NCBI RefSeq assembly: GCF_000184945.1
Contig: NZ_GL586311.1
Location: forward strand, 1,519,435-1,583,434
From: Segatella buccae ATCC 33574
GTDB lineage: Bacteria > Bacteroidota > Bacteroidia > Bacteroidales > Bacteroidaceae
DNA length: 64,000 bases
Direction: 5' to 3'
Shown: in pieces, positions 53,771 to 62,725 of the stretch
Layout of the letters: every line of letters begins with the position of its first letter
Numbering within the stretch: the first letter of the stretch is position 1
Program-made: the position numbers and the translations under genes
Notes under the pieces: model-generated
Told to the model about the DNA's origin: nothing
Databases searched by the model: none
What the model saw: only the letters and a program-made list of their open reading frames with translations

Positions 53771-55204
53771 ATGAACATTTTTACAAATAACGCAGACTTC
53801 TACCCGGCTCCCGACGAGGTTATAAACACGATGATGATGAGTGAGGATTTTGTCGGCAAGACTATCCTTGAACCATCAGCAGGGAAAGGCAACATTGTTG
53901 ACTGGCTCAAAAAGAACGGAGCCGGAAAGGTGATTGCTTGCGAAAAGGACACTAACATCAAAAAACTTTTGAATGGCAAGTGCGATATTATAGCGGATGA
54001 CTTCCTGACCGTTTCTTCAGAACAAATTAGTCATGTGGACTATATCGTAATGAACCCTCCCTTTTCAGAAGGAGCAAAACATATCCTTCATGCGTTTGAG
54101 ATTGCTCCGGCAGGATGCACCATCATTGCCTTGTGTAACAGCGAAAGCGTAAATCAAGGCTGGGAACGGAACGCCACCAAAGAGAAATTGATAGAGACGA
54201 TTGAGCTTTATGGGTGCAAGGAGTTCTTGGGCAGAGTGTTTGACGACGCGGAGCGCAGGACGGATGTACATGTTAGCTTGATAAAGCTGTATAAAGAGGG
54301 TGAGGGGCAAGACGAGTTTGACGGTTATATGTTTTCCAACGAAAAGGACTCGCTCGATGCTAACGAGACGGAAGGGCTGGTGCAATATAATGTGGTGCGT
54401 GACATGGTAAACCGCTATATTTCAGCTGTAAGGCTTTTCGACGAGACGATGGCTGCAGCGGAGAAAATCAACTCCGTGGCATGTTTCGGTGGAAAGAGTG
54501 ACGGGTATCTCCCAGTAAGGTTTGCCGTGGTAGATGCTTCCAATAGCGTTGTCCGTATCAGCCGACAGCAATACAAAAAAGAGTTGCAGAAGTATTATTG
54601 GAGGCGGATATTCGGGAAGCTGAATATGGAAAAGTATGCCACGCAGAAATTACGGGAACAGATAAACAAGTTCGTGGAGCAGCAGACATACGTCCCCTTT
54701 ACCATGCACAACATTTATCAGGTGCTGAACATGGTAATCCAGACGACGGGGCAGCGGATGAACACAGCGTTACTCGAAGCATTCGACCTGATTTGCTCTT
54801 TCTCTGACGAGAATTCCACTGCCGGGGAGAAATGGAAGACAAACGCAAACTATATGGTCAACCGTAAGTTTATCGTTCCATACATGACTTCCTATGATCC
54901 TAAATGGCCGAGAGACTATCTCGATCTTGGATATGGAGGGATGGCAAACAGAATGGAGGACGTTTGTAAGGCTCTCTGCTTCATTACGGGTAGGAACTAC
55001 GACAGCATTGGAAGCCTTGACCGTTTTGTACGAGATAACAACTTGGAATGGGGAAAGACTTTCGAGTGGGGGTTCTTCAAGTGTAAGGGCTTTAAGAAAG
55101 GAACAATGCACTTTGAGTTTAAAGATGAAGAGGTGTGGATGAAGTTCAACCGTGAAGTGGCCAAACAGCGGGGATGGGTGCTTCCAAAGAAGAAATCTGC
55201 ATAA
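53771..55204 (+). CDS. N6-adenine DNA methyltransferase with DUF4942 domain
   Basis: 477 residues. The N-terminal methyltransferase has the SAM-binding motif ILEPSAGKGNIVDW and the catalytic NPPF motif at residues 95-98, defining N6-adenine or N4-cytosine methylation; the family is mostly adenine-specific. The C-terminal half (EAFDLICSFSDENSTAGEKW to the end) is DUF4942, often fused to such methylases on Bacteroidota mobile elements. No restriction endonuclease is nearby, so it is an orphan methylase likely protecting the element from host restriction. It starts 16 nt after the MutS-like gene. Confidence 0.88.
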   Translation: MNIFTNNADFYPAPDEVINTMMMSEDFVGKTILEPSAGKGNIVDWLKKNGAGKVIACEKDTNIKKLLNGKCDIIADDFLTVSSEQISHVDYIVMNPPFSEGAKHILHAFEIAPAGCTIIALCNSESVNQGWERNATKEKLIETIELYGCKEFLGRVFDDAERRTDVHVSLIKLYKEGEGQDEFDGYMFSNEKDSLDANETEGLVQYNVVRDMVNRYISAVRLFDETMAAAEKINSVACFGGKSDGYLPVRFAVVDASNSVVRISRQQYKKELQKYYWRRIFGKLNMEKYATQKLREQINKFVEQQTYVPFTMHNIYQVLNMVIQTTGQRMNTALLEAFDLICSFSDENSTAGEKWKTNANYMVNRKFIVPYMTSYDPKWPRDYLDLGYGGMANRMEDVCKALCFITGRNYDSIGSLDRFVRDNNLEWGKTFEWGFFKCKGFKKGTMHFEFKDEEVWMKFNREVAKQRGWVLPKKKSA

Positions 55205-55293
55205 ACATGAGTATTAGGGAGGTTGCAAGGGCAACCTGCAATCTCCCTGAATATAAAAACATTCTGTCTTGCGGTATTTTATTGCTCTTTTAT

Positions 55294-55324
55294 TTTGTGG
55301 TTTAGGAATATCTTCATATCTTTG
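55294..55324 (+). promoter_or_regulatory. higBA promoter
   Basis: TTTG (55294-55297), 19 nt, TATCTTTG (55317-55324), 23 nt before the higB start. Confidence 0.75.
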
Positions 55325-55347
55325 TAACAGATAAAGACAGGTCATTA

Positions 55348-55659
55348 ATGAGAATTATCTCACAAAAGAAGATTAAGGACTTCTATGGACTACCACAATA
55401 TGAACAAGCAAAGATACCTTTGCAACAGTGGTACTACACCATAAGGAACAGGGATTACAGGAGTTTTGCCCAAATACTGGTAGACTTCGGTGATACTGTA
55501 AGAGAGAAAGGCTTATATGTCTTCAGCATTGGCGAAGGAAAATACAAGGTAGCCGCCTCGATATATTTCGATACAGGGTGTGTGTATGTGCGGTTTGTGG
55601 GATCCGCTTCTGACTGGGAGGCACTTCTTGATGAGAGGGATGTAAAAAGAACTATATGA
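55348..55659 (+). CDS. higB: HigB-type toxin (mRNA interferase)
   Basis: 103 residues. It matches the HigB_toxin family pattern: MRIISQKKIKDFYG at the start, QQWYYTIRNRDYRSFAQI, then GEGKYKVAASIYFDTGCVYVRFVGS near the end. HigB toxins cut mRNA on the ribosome. The stop overlaps the antitoxin start by 4 nt. Own promoter at 55294. Confidence 0.88.
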   Translation: MRIISQKKIKDFYGLPQYEQAKIPLQQWYYTIRNRDYRSFAQILVDFGDTVREKGLYVFSIGEGKYKVAASIYFDTGCVYVRFVGSASDWEALLDERDVKRTI

Positions 55660-56015
55660 AAATATCAGAGGCTCAATATAAGTATGCCCAAAGACGGGTG
55701 GAGGAACTGTTGGAGGTTGTAACTGACACGACGCTGCCGACATCACCGGAGAGTATGGAGCTGTCTATCATGAGTACTTTTGTGGAAGAATACGAGAAAA
55801 AGCATCACCCAATAGAGAAACTCACGCTTGCAGAAGTCATAAAGCAAGGGCTGAAAGCTAAGGGAATGACACAAAAAGATCTGTCCCAGGCCGTAGGACT
55901 AAGCACCAGCAGGATAAGCGACTTCACCCAGGGAAAGAGCGAACCGACTTTGGCCACGGCAGGAGAGATTTGCAGGGTGCTCGACATCATGCCTGAAGCA
56001 ATGCTAAGTTTATAA
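55656..56015 (+). CDS. higA: HigA-type antitoxin with XRE helix-turn-helix
   Basis: 119 residues. The C-terminal half is an XRE/Cro-type HTH (LKAKGMTQKDLSQAVGLSTS then RISDFTQGKSEPTL). The N-terminal half is helical and probably binds the toxin. It overlaps higB (ATGA), the usual toxin-first higBA order. It should repress the shared promoter together with the toxin. Confidence 0.88.
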   Translation: MKISEAQYKYAQRRVEELLEVVTDTTLPTSPESMELSIMSTFVEEYEKKHHPIEKLTLAEVIKQGLKAKGMTQKDLSQAVGLSTSRISDFTQGKSEPTLATAGEICRVLDIMPEAMLSL

Positions 56016-56037
56016 CCAATAAAACGGAAGAACGATT

Positions 56038-56286
56038 ATGGCATTTGAAATTGAAGTTGACAGAGAACATATTGAGAACACATTGTCCGTCACATATACG
56101 ATGGGACAGATAAACTCATACATGGAGATTATCCGTGAACTCAAAGAAATACCTGAAGACAATGTGGTTGATATCCGAAAGACCATCGGGAGACTGCAAG
56201 ACAGAATACAAATGCTGTTGGCGTTAAATCCGGAGGCGAAATTGGAATTGGAGACGGAACGGTCAGAAGGACTTAAAGATAAGTGA
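56038..56286 (+). CDS. hypothetical helical protein
   Basis: 82 residues, acidic, predicted almost wholly helical (SYMEIIRELKEIPEDNVVDI, RKTIGRLQDRIQMLLALN). It follows higA by 22 nt. Not recognised. Confidence 0.6.
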   Translation: MAFEIEVDREHIENTLSVTYTMGQINSYMEIIRELKEIPEDNVVDIRKTIGRLQDRIQMLLALNPEAKLELETERSEGLKDK

Positions 56287-56315
56287 AACTCAAATAAAAA
56301 GAAAGGAAACATACT

Positions 56316-56465
56316 ATGTTAGAATTAGTAGCATCGGCTCTGATATTGGGAGCAGGATTGAAAGCTATTGTGGGTGGTGACACCCGTCGAAAAGGCGGAA
56401 AGAAGAATAGCAACTACAAGGATGCTATGGGATGGTCACACGACAATCACAAGAAATTGTTTTAA
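56316..56465 (+). CDS. very small basic protein
   Basis: 49 residues (MLELVASALILGAGLKAIVG... HDNHKKLF) with one short membrane-like helix at the start and a Lys/Arg/Gly-rich second half. It has a good AGGAAAC ribosome-binding site before ATG 56316. No family recognised; small amphipathic peptides like this are sometimes toxins, which is speculation. Confidence 0.5.
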   Translation: MLELVASALILGAGLKAIVGGDTRRKGGKKNSNYKDAMGWSHDNHKKLF

Positions 56466-56529
56466 CGATAATCATTAACCCGTGGGTACGCTTTAATCGG
56501 CGTACTCATAACTTTTTATATACAACACG

Positions 56530-56979
56530 ATGAAGAAGCTGAAATTATTTCTTACAGTAATGATGATATGTCTGGCAATTCCAAGCGAGGCACAGACTAA
56601 AAATAGTACTCAACATGACTATTATATATATTCATGGATACAAGTACGTGGAGCAAATAAAGCTAATGGCGATCCATGTTTTGTCATACTAATGTCTTCA
56701 GGGAATGGAACTAATTCCAAACCATCTATTTTAAAAAATGAGGTTGGACGAACTGTTGTTTTTAACAGCCAAATAGATGGCCTAAATTATCTGACATTGC
56801 AAGGTTGGGAATTATTTGAACCAAGAACAGAAGCAAGAATAAGCAACTGGGTTGCAAGAAAGAAAGTCTCTCGTGAGGTTTTAGCCCAATCAGTAAATTC
56901 AAATACATTTTATTTGGAAGAAACTCCAAAAATTCAACTTGATCTGGCAGAGCAAGCGGCTCATATTACCTATGAGTGA
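56530..56979 (+). CDS. hypothetical secreted protein
   Basis: 149 residues with a signal peptide (MKKLKLFLTVMMICLAIPSEAQ). The mature part is strand-rich (YYIYSWIQVRGANKANGDPC, LNYLTLQGWELFEPR). Not recognised. It is the last gene of the leader-4 cluster and is AT-richer than its neighbours, which may mean a recent addition. Confidence 0.65.
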   Translation: MKKLKLFLTVMMICLAIPSEAQTKNSTQHDYYIYSWIQVRGANKANGDPCFVILMSSGNGTNSKPSILKNEVGRTVVFNSQIDGLNYLTLQGWELFEPRTEARISNWVARKKVSREVLAQSVNSNTFYLEETPKIQLDLAEQAAHITYE

Positions 56980-57077
56980 TTTTGGGTAATTAGTTTGAGC
57001 CAAAACATGCTATACGCTGTTACACATTCTTTGTAAAATAAGATAACCGTCATTTGGACTTACAAGAACTGACATGT

Positions 57078-57104
57078 AAGGTGGGGAATCTACTCCACCT
57101 TTTA
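57078..57104 (+). terminator. terminator closing the leader-4 cluster
   Basis: AAGGTGG, loop, CCACCTT followed by TTATA. Confidence 0.65.
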
Positions 57105-57112
57105 TAAATAAA

Positions 57113-57148
57113 GCCCCCACCGACGCAACTAACTACGCCAGCAGGGGC
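57113..57148 (-). terminator. possible terminator of the minus-strand operon
   Basis: On the minus strand GCCCC ... GGGGC with an internal GGCG/CGTC-like pairing, followed by a T-rich stretch (GGGGGCTTTATTTATA), 29 nt beyond the stop of the 57177 gene. Confidence 0.45.
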
Positions 57149-57176
57149 CGCTAACAAGTAATATTGTAAACAAAAT

Positions 57177-59408
57177 CTATTTCAATCCATAACTACGCTG
57201 TTGTTCCTGACTCTCTAATGCTGCCAAACTCTTGTCATAAGTGTTTGAAGCCACGGATCTGTTCTCGTCATACTTCCTTAATACGGCATTTGCCAAGGTG
57301 TTCAAAGGTATGGCTTTTTTCTCATATGCGTCAACAACCGTGTCAGAAATGTTAATGACAACAGGTCGATTGTCTATATCTGCAATCAAAGAACGGCCTT
57401 TCATAAAAACATTATTTAATCTTGGATTGAGAGGTTCGTCAGCATATTGCTTGTAGTTTCTTGGAGTGGCTTTAGGAGTGGATAGGCCTAAGGCTTCGTG
57501 GCCGGCATTGTTCAAGAGATTGACACCTCCAAAACCCATCAGCATGAGCTTTAACAGTGGATTATGGCTGAACATTCCAGCGGCAACTGCTGCTAAAGGT
57601 AGTATGTTATTCCCTATGGTGAACGAGGAAGATTTTCCTGTAAACATACTGATAAGCATATCAGGAAGCATTGCAAAGACATAACCAAGGTTCTTTGTTA
57701 TGTCGCTAAATCCATTCAACCCTGCATTATCCAAATATTTACCCCATCCTGATGTCTGGAGCATATTGGAATAAGGAGAAGTCTCTGACATTGGATTTTT
57801 TATTTGTTGCGTCCCCATGGCCATGTCTTGATAATGTTGGGTGTTTAATGGTTCTGAAGGAGATACTGCGCTTGAAACAACAGACGGCGAGGCAGATTGA
57901 CCGACTGCGTTATATGCCCCAGTGTCATAATGATCTCTTTTCTCTTGTCTCGAATCCTGGTGATCCCGGCTATATACCGCTGCTCTTGCCACTTGTTTCT
58001 CGGCATTTATCTTGTCTATCTGAACAGCAGCCCTTGCATAATCGCTGGCACGCTGTGAGACTTGTGCAAGTGTCATATTTCTGCCATTCAGATTCCAAAC
58101 CGGCAAACCTTGTGTCGACATCTGCTTGGCAATGGAAAAAAACGAGGTGGCAAAAGCACGGCATTGTTTGGCTGTTTTGTTTAGCATCCAAGCGGGGATG
58201 GGTGCGCGGCTATCGTAAGGCAGAGCTTGATGGCTTAACGCTGTGGTAATGGTTTTCAAGAGCTTTCTTGAATTGCCATTTGTCGCTGTCAATAACTGAC
58301 CAGAATCTTTATGAGTGACGGAATCACTCACATGAGGGCGTATCGGGGCAACCTTGATTTTTTTACCCAAGCCATCATTTACATTGGAAATGTATTCGGT
58401 ACCGCTCTTCCTATATCCCAATGCACCCTTTTGGTATTTCCCCAATGTATCCTCATTGCCGAAAACCGCTTTGCTGTACTGCTTCTTGGCTGCATCAAGG
58501 CTGATTTTGGAAGAAGCCCAATAGTTGAATCCGGCATCGACAGCTGCACCTGAAATCAATCCTTTTACATAGGAAGCTTTAGTAGCTACTTTGTAAGCGG
58601 CCTTTTCTTCCAGCCAACCTCCGAATTTTACCGCACCTCCCTTCAGGACATATCCGGCTGCTCCCTTGGCAGCAGCTTTCAATGGTACGGCAGCTACAGA
58701 ACCGACAACATCCAATGCCGGTGCGTCCATAACAGCTCCAAAGGCAAAAGCCCCGGCTTTCTCCACTTTTGACGGCTTATAGAGTTTATTGCCCAGCTCA
58801 CGATTCTCTTCTTCTGCAGGTGAGAGGTCGCGACCACGCATGAACCTACCGGCCAATGTCATCATAATAGAACTGTTGGCACCCTCTTTCAGGATATATT
58901 CCAAAGAGGACTTGGGCATATCGGTTCTGGCCAAATGCTCTTTGAGCAGCTCCATAAAACGAATCTGTCCATAGTGGACTGCGGGATCGACGAATTTCCG
59001 TTTTTCCACCTTTTCCAACTCCTCCTCAACTCTTATGTAGCCTTTTGTTCCTAACTTGGCGATAAGAGATTCCCGATACCTGTCTATCAAATGCCCCCAG
59101 TCCTTTTGGAAGTTCTTGCCGGCAACAATCTTGTTTACGACCCCACCAATAAAATCGTCGAGATTTTTTTTGTTCCATTTCCCTGAAGACGATGCGTTCA
59201 CATTTGCAGTCTGTACACGTATCATTCCTTGCATGACGGATCCGGCACCGATATTAGCCGGCATTTCATTGTAGGCCTTATAGAACTCTTCTGTCTGCTT
59301 ACGGTGATAATATCTGTAATCCTTGGCGATGACAGGAGCACAATACTTGCTGAAGTATTGGTTAAAACAATACTCCAACTCTCCGAAATGTTGATTATTA
59401 CGTGCCAT
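57177..59408 (-). CDS. large hydrophobic-patch protein of the transfer operon
   Basis: 743 residues, family not recognised. Residues 1-200 are helical and polar (FNQYFSKYCAPVIAKDYRYY, EEELEKVEKRKF). The middle has Ala/Gly-rich helices (VGSVAAVPLKAAAKGAAGYV), and near residue 600 there is a pair of likely membrane helices (GYVFAMLPDMLISMF and ILPLAAVAAGMF). No signal peptide. It is the last visible gene of the TraN-TraO operon. The gene at 60588 has a similar Ala/Gly/Lys-rich style, so the two may form a pair in the mating structure. Confidence 0.65.
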   Translation of the reverse strand: MARNNQHFGELEYCFNQYFSKYCAPVIAKDYRYYHRKQTEEFYKAYNEMPANIGAGSVMQGMIRVQTANVNASSSGKWNKKNLDDFIGGVVNKIVAGKNFQKDWGHLIDRYRESLIAKLGTKGYIRVEEELEKVEKRKFVDPAVHYGQIRFMELLKEHLARTDMPKSSLEYILKEGANSSIMMTLAGRFMRGRDLSPAEEENRELGNKLYKPSKVEKAGAFAFGAVMDAPALDVVGSVAAVPLKAAAKGAAGYVLKGGAVKFGGWLEEKAAYKVATKASYVKGLISGAAVDAGFNYWASSKISLDAAKKQYSKAVFGNEDTLGKYQKGALGYRKSGTEYISNVNDGLGKKIKVAPIRPHVSDSVTHKDSGQLLTATNGNSRKLLKTITTALSHQALPYDSRAPIPAWMLNKTAKQCRAFATSFFSIAKQMSTQGLPVWNLNGRNMTLAQVSQRASDYARAAVQIDKINAEKQVARAAVYSRDHQDSRQEKRDHYDTGAYNAVGQSASPSVVSSAVSPSEPLNTQHYQDMAMGTQQIKNPMSETSPYSNMLQTSGWGKYLDNAGLNGFSDITKNLGYVFAMLPDMLISMFTGKSSSFTIGNNILPLAAVAAGMFSHNPLLKLMLMGFGGVNLLNNAGHEALGLSTPKATPRNYKQYADEPLNPRLNNVFMKGRSLIADIDNRPVVINISDTVVDAYEKKAIPLNTLANAVLRKYDENRSVASNTYDKSLAALESQEQQRSYGLK

Positions 59409-59418
59409 GTGATGGTTT

Positions 59419-59703
59419 TTATATACCTAATAACTGTTTGCGTGCCTGCTCGATAGCCTTGTGGCAGACGTTCATCTGTTTGGGATAGAAACGTGCGAGC
59501 CAATCATCCAACAAGATTTCGTCATTGATGAACTTTACTGCCAGCTGGCGAGTGATCTCTATTGATTTCTCTCCTTTCTCCCTGCCATTGAACCATGCCT
59601 TCGTCCAACAGCGAGTCCCCGTCGTGTCGAAGTAGATGGATGCCTCACGGCTGATGTCGTAACTATGAATGTCTATTTCAAGATTTTGCAAAGGATCCTC
59701 CAT
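59419..59703 (-). CDS. hypothetical protein coupled to the M23-like gene
   Basis: 94 residues from the ATG within TGATG at 59701-59705, which overlaps the stop of the preceding gene and decides the start; a longer reading from 59757 would overlap that gene by 55 nt. Strand-rich N terminus (LEIDIHSYDISREASIYFDT) with a helical C terminus. Unrecognised. Confidence 0.6.
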   Translation of the reverse strand: MEDPLQNLEIDIHSYDISREASIYFDTTGTRCWTKAWFNGREKGEKSIEITRQLAVKFINDEILLDDWLARFYPKQMNVCHKAIEQARKQLLGI

Positions 59704-60554
59704 CAATCCGTTGGCGGCAGCTTCTTCAGAAAGTTTTTTTTTTGAGACTCGTCCCACGACTGGGGATAGATACCTTGACGGACGGCCAAGAATCCAAGAA
59801 AGTCCTCTATCAGGATTTCCTGAATCTTCTCTACCAAAGGGGCACTACGCCCGGATAATCCTAAAGGATTGCCCAAGTCGGGAATCGTCTCGTAAAAGTA
59901 GTTCTTATCGGCAGCTTTCGAGAGGATATTCTTCAGCGATGCTTCCATCTTTTTAGGAGGCGTATAGGCCTTTGTACGAAGTTCGTTCATGTAAGTGGGC
60001 AGCCAACGGAGCATCAATGCCATGATCTCATCCTGACAATCGTCATACTTGGTGACAATTTTCTTGTTCCCCAGGACTTCGGCTGTAGGCTGATGGGTAA
60101 TACCCATGGCGGCCAACTGCTGTATGTTTGCCCAAATCATGGCAATAAAATTGTCAGGGTCAAGCTCTTTGCCGTTAAATCGGACTCCCATGTGCAGGAA
60201 CTCACCGGCATGGGCAATCTCTTGCCCGGCCTTTACATTCGTACCATAAGGGGTGTAGGCCTCGGATATGTGTCCATAGGTAACCTCGTATTTGCCGTAT
60301 CTGGTGATGATATAGTTTTCGTGAACCGCATCATGCCCGGCACCGATGACCATGCCGCTTGCAATGGCATACAAGGGTTTGTCCTTGATGGCATAATCAA
60401 CACCTTGGTGCTGAAACTTCTCTCCTGTCTTGGGGTGGGTTTGTTCACCGAAAGGGAGGATGACATTCAGCTCTTCTTTTTCGTCTAAAGCAAAAGGCAT
60501 CATGAAGCCGCTTGCGGACTCCAGGAGCATGTCCTTATAATCTGTTGCGTCCAT
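59703..60554 (-). CDS. M23-like (LytM) protein with degenerate active site
   Basis: 283 residues. The N-terminal half has the M23 fold pattern (HQGVDYAIKDKPLYAIASGM, ITRYGKYEVTYGHISEAY, VKAGQEIAHAGE) with the first zinc motif HQGVD intact. The final motif, normally HLH, reads FLHMGVRF with only one His. The peptidase is therefore probably inactive or altered, and may act as a structural wall-binding module. The C-terminal 140 residues are helical. No signal peptide is visible, as in the 46643 hydrolase. Confidence 0.75.
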   Translation of the reverse strand: MDATDYKDMLLESASGFMMPFALDEKEELNVILPFGEQTHPKTGEKFQHQGVDYAIKDKPLYAIASGMVIGAGHDAVHENYIITRYGKYEVTYGHISEAYTPYGTNVKAGQEIAHAGEFLHMGVRFNGKELDPDNFIAMIWANIQQLAAMGITHQPTAEVLGNKKIVTKYDDCQDEIMALMLRWLPTYMNELRTKAYTPPKKMEASLKNILSKAADKNYFYETIPDLGNPLGLSGRSAPLVEKIQEILIEDFLGFLAVRQGIYPQSWDESQKKNFLKKLPPTD

Positions 60555-60587
60555 ATATTATACTTGTTAGCTTGTTAATTTTTAACT

Positions 60588-61925
60588 TCATATTCCACGA
60601 GAGCGTCGCACCACCGGCTCTTCCGATACTGAAAAATCTACCTGTGATACAGACTGTCCTGCTGATACAGCTGGTGCGGCAGCATAACGTTGCATCTGCT
60701 GCATAGGCTGGCTCTCCGATTGTCGATGGTTGATGTTGCGCATGGTCATACCGCCCAACATCAGACTGGCCATCTTGCCAAGCCAACCAAAAGGCCCGAA
60801 CATCATGTAAGATGAAAGTGCCAGGGATGCTAAATTCATCTTTGAGACATTGCCTCCCGTAAGTTCATTGGCAATGGAATGTACACCGTTCACCATCGTA
60901 CCTGTAAGTCCTCCTTGTTGTGGAACACCTTGTGTCATTCCCGAGCCCATTATTTGGGATGTTGACGGATATTGGGGAGTCGTGGGATCATAGTAACCTC
61001 CGTTGCCGTTCGATACCATACCATTACCCGAAAAATACTGACCAATCTGCTCTTTACCTGTCTCGTAGAGATGAGCCCCTTCACCCAAGACAGAGGAAAC
61101 GCCGCCTTTAACGCCTTGATATACCCCGGCAGCTTCACCTGCAACGGAACCTACCCCGGAACTGACCTTCCCATAAGTGCCATCACCGAAAAGGACATCC
61201 GTCAGATTTGCGACCATGCCGACCTCGTTTCCTTGACCGTCCACTTTCTTGCCCAATGTCGTTTCTCCAAGAACACCGACAAGACCTTTTTTGGCAGCAT
61301 CCTCACCGCCTAAGGACTTCATCATGTCCGGTAGCAGGGTGCGTCCTGTCAGCTGGCGGTAGGCAACGGAAGAAAGAATAAGGCTTGCCACAGGGTGGTT
61401 TGCCGAATATTTTGCATATTGACCTGCCCATCCGGCTGTCTTATTGATTACCTTTCCACCTTCGCGCCAACCAACCTTTGTCGCATTCTTAAGTGTCTCC
61501 TTATTGATAAGGGCTGCTTTTTTCGCGGTCTCTTCAGCAACCTTTTCAGCTGCTTTTGTAGAATGGACAACACCCTGTCCGGTTGCCTTGGTGCCATCGA
61601 CCATGATTCGTTCTGTCTTTTGAGCGGTTTTAGATCCGATATGCTCGGCTGACTTGAAACCGGTCTTGAATTGGGGCAGGCTTTTTTCCCAACTCTTAAA
61701 ACCTGACTCCACCTTGGTCGCCTTGCCTCCCATGGACTCTATCCACTTGGTATAGTTGGCCTTGCTGGCATAACGCCCTTCCTTCATAGCTGCATTGGCC
61801 AAAGCCCTACCGACAGATTTTTCAGCACTTTCCGCTGATTTCTCTGCAAACTTAACTCCTACCTTGGCAAGCGGCTTTTCTGCAACTTTGGCGGCTGCTT
61901 TACCAAGTTCTTTCATCCAGCCCAT
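60588..61925 (-). CDS. Ala/Gly/Lys-rich protein of the transfer operon
   Basis: 445 residues, family not recognised. The first 200 residues are Lys/Ala-rich helices (KAAAKVAEKPLAKVGVKFAE). The middle is Gly-rich (GVGSVAGEAAGVYQGVKGG), and near residue 375 there is one membrane-like segment (LASLALSSYMMFGPFGWLGK). The composition resembles tail-like or colicin-type linker domains, but no motif proves that. It resembles the 743-residue protein two genes downstream in style. Confidence 0.6.
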   Translation of the reverse strand: MGWMKELGKAAAKVAEKPLAKVGVKFAEKSAESAEKSVGRALANAAMKEGRYASKANYTKWIESMGGKATKVESGFKSWEKSLPQFKTGFKSAEHIGSKTAQKTERIMVDGTKATGQGVVHSTKAAEKVAEETAKKAALINKETLKNATKVGWREGGKVINKTAGWAGQYAKYSANHPVASLILSSVAYRQLTGRTLLPDMMKSLGGEDAAKKGLVGVLGETTLGKKVDGQGNEVGMVANLTDVLFGDGTYGKVSSGVGSVAGEAAGVYQGVKGGVSSVLGEGAHLYETGKEQIGQYFSGNGMVSNGNGGYYDPTTPQYPSTSQIMGSGMTQGVPQQGGLTGTMVNGVHSIANELTGGNVSKMNLASLALSSYMMFGPFGWLGKMASLMLGGMTMRNINHRQSESQPMQQMQRYAAAPAVSAGQSVSQVDFSVSEEPVVRRSRGI

Positions 61926-61939
61926 AATCTTCTGTATTT

Positions 61940-62713
61940 TTAGTTAGAATATTTTATTTGAACGATCGCACGTGCCTTATGGCTTTCCGTCTTCGGGGTC
62001 TCTATGATACCACCGTTGGCAGAGGAGCAAAGCCATGCTTGTAAACCGCTATTTTCGCTTACTTCAGTGGAAGTCCAATACCAACAGTCTCCATCTAAAG
62101 CTATCGGCGTGCCACCTAATCTTTCTATGACGGGATTGATGCTTCTGGCAGAGACATTCAGTAGACGCTGTTCCGCAACGCTGGGTAAGAAGTCACTCTG
62201 ACCACCAGCATGGAAAGTAAAGAGCTTCATGGCCAGCGGGCTGCCTTTCTTTGTCCCGGCATTATAACTCTTCTGCATGGCTCGTGTATTGGCAGAGCCG
62301 TCAAAAGCGGTAAGGCTGCCGCTCGTTCCGTTGGGAAGGCCAACAGAATCACAGAAGACTTCATTAAGCTCTTTCAACATGACTGCCATGAGCGGATGGT
62401 CTTCCGTCTGTTCTGCAAAAACAACCCCCACGGCCTTATGGGTAGTTTGAGAAAAGTAGGTCTCCGGATCCATACAACTATGGTTCTCACACAAGATATA
62501 TCCTACATGGATTGCATTGTCGGCAGGCTGATAATCGTCACATGAACTAAAAGCCATGAGAACAACCAATACGGCAAGTCCCCATACTGCTCTGTTTTTG
62601 TGGCGAAATCTCTTATGTGAAGACTGGTGGCGTACTCTATAAGAGACACGCATGATCCTGCGAGAAAGTCTTATCACACGCATAATCGCCATAAGCATTT
62701 TGTATATGTTCAT
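61940..62713 (-). CDS. putative lipoprotein of the transfer operon
   Basis: 257 residues. An Arg-rich N terminus of about 45 residues precedes a hydrophobic segment ending in a lipobox (LVVLMAFSSC), so the true start may be an internal codon closer to it (for example nearer residue 40). The mature domain has AVGVVFAEQTEDHPL early and a CWYWTSTEVSENSGLQAW motif of the DUF1566/FGE-like kind near residue 210. Probably on the outer membrane. Next to TraO, it may be a surface component of the mating apparatus. Confidence 0.65.
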   Translation of the reverse strand: MNIYKMLMAIMRVIRLSRRIMRVSYRVRHQSSHKRFRHKNRAVWGLAVLVVLMAFSSCDDYQPADNAIHVGYILCENHSCMDPETYFSQTTHKAVGVVFAEQTEDHPLMAVMLKELNEVFCDSVGLPNGTSGSLTAFDGSANTRAMQKSYNAGTKKGSPLAMKLFTFHAGGQSDFLPSVAEQRLLNVSARSINPVIERLGGTPIALDGDCWYWTSTEVSENSGLQAWLCSSANGGIIETPKTESHKARAIVQIKYSN

Positions 62714-62725
62714 ATCTATCTTTGT

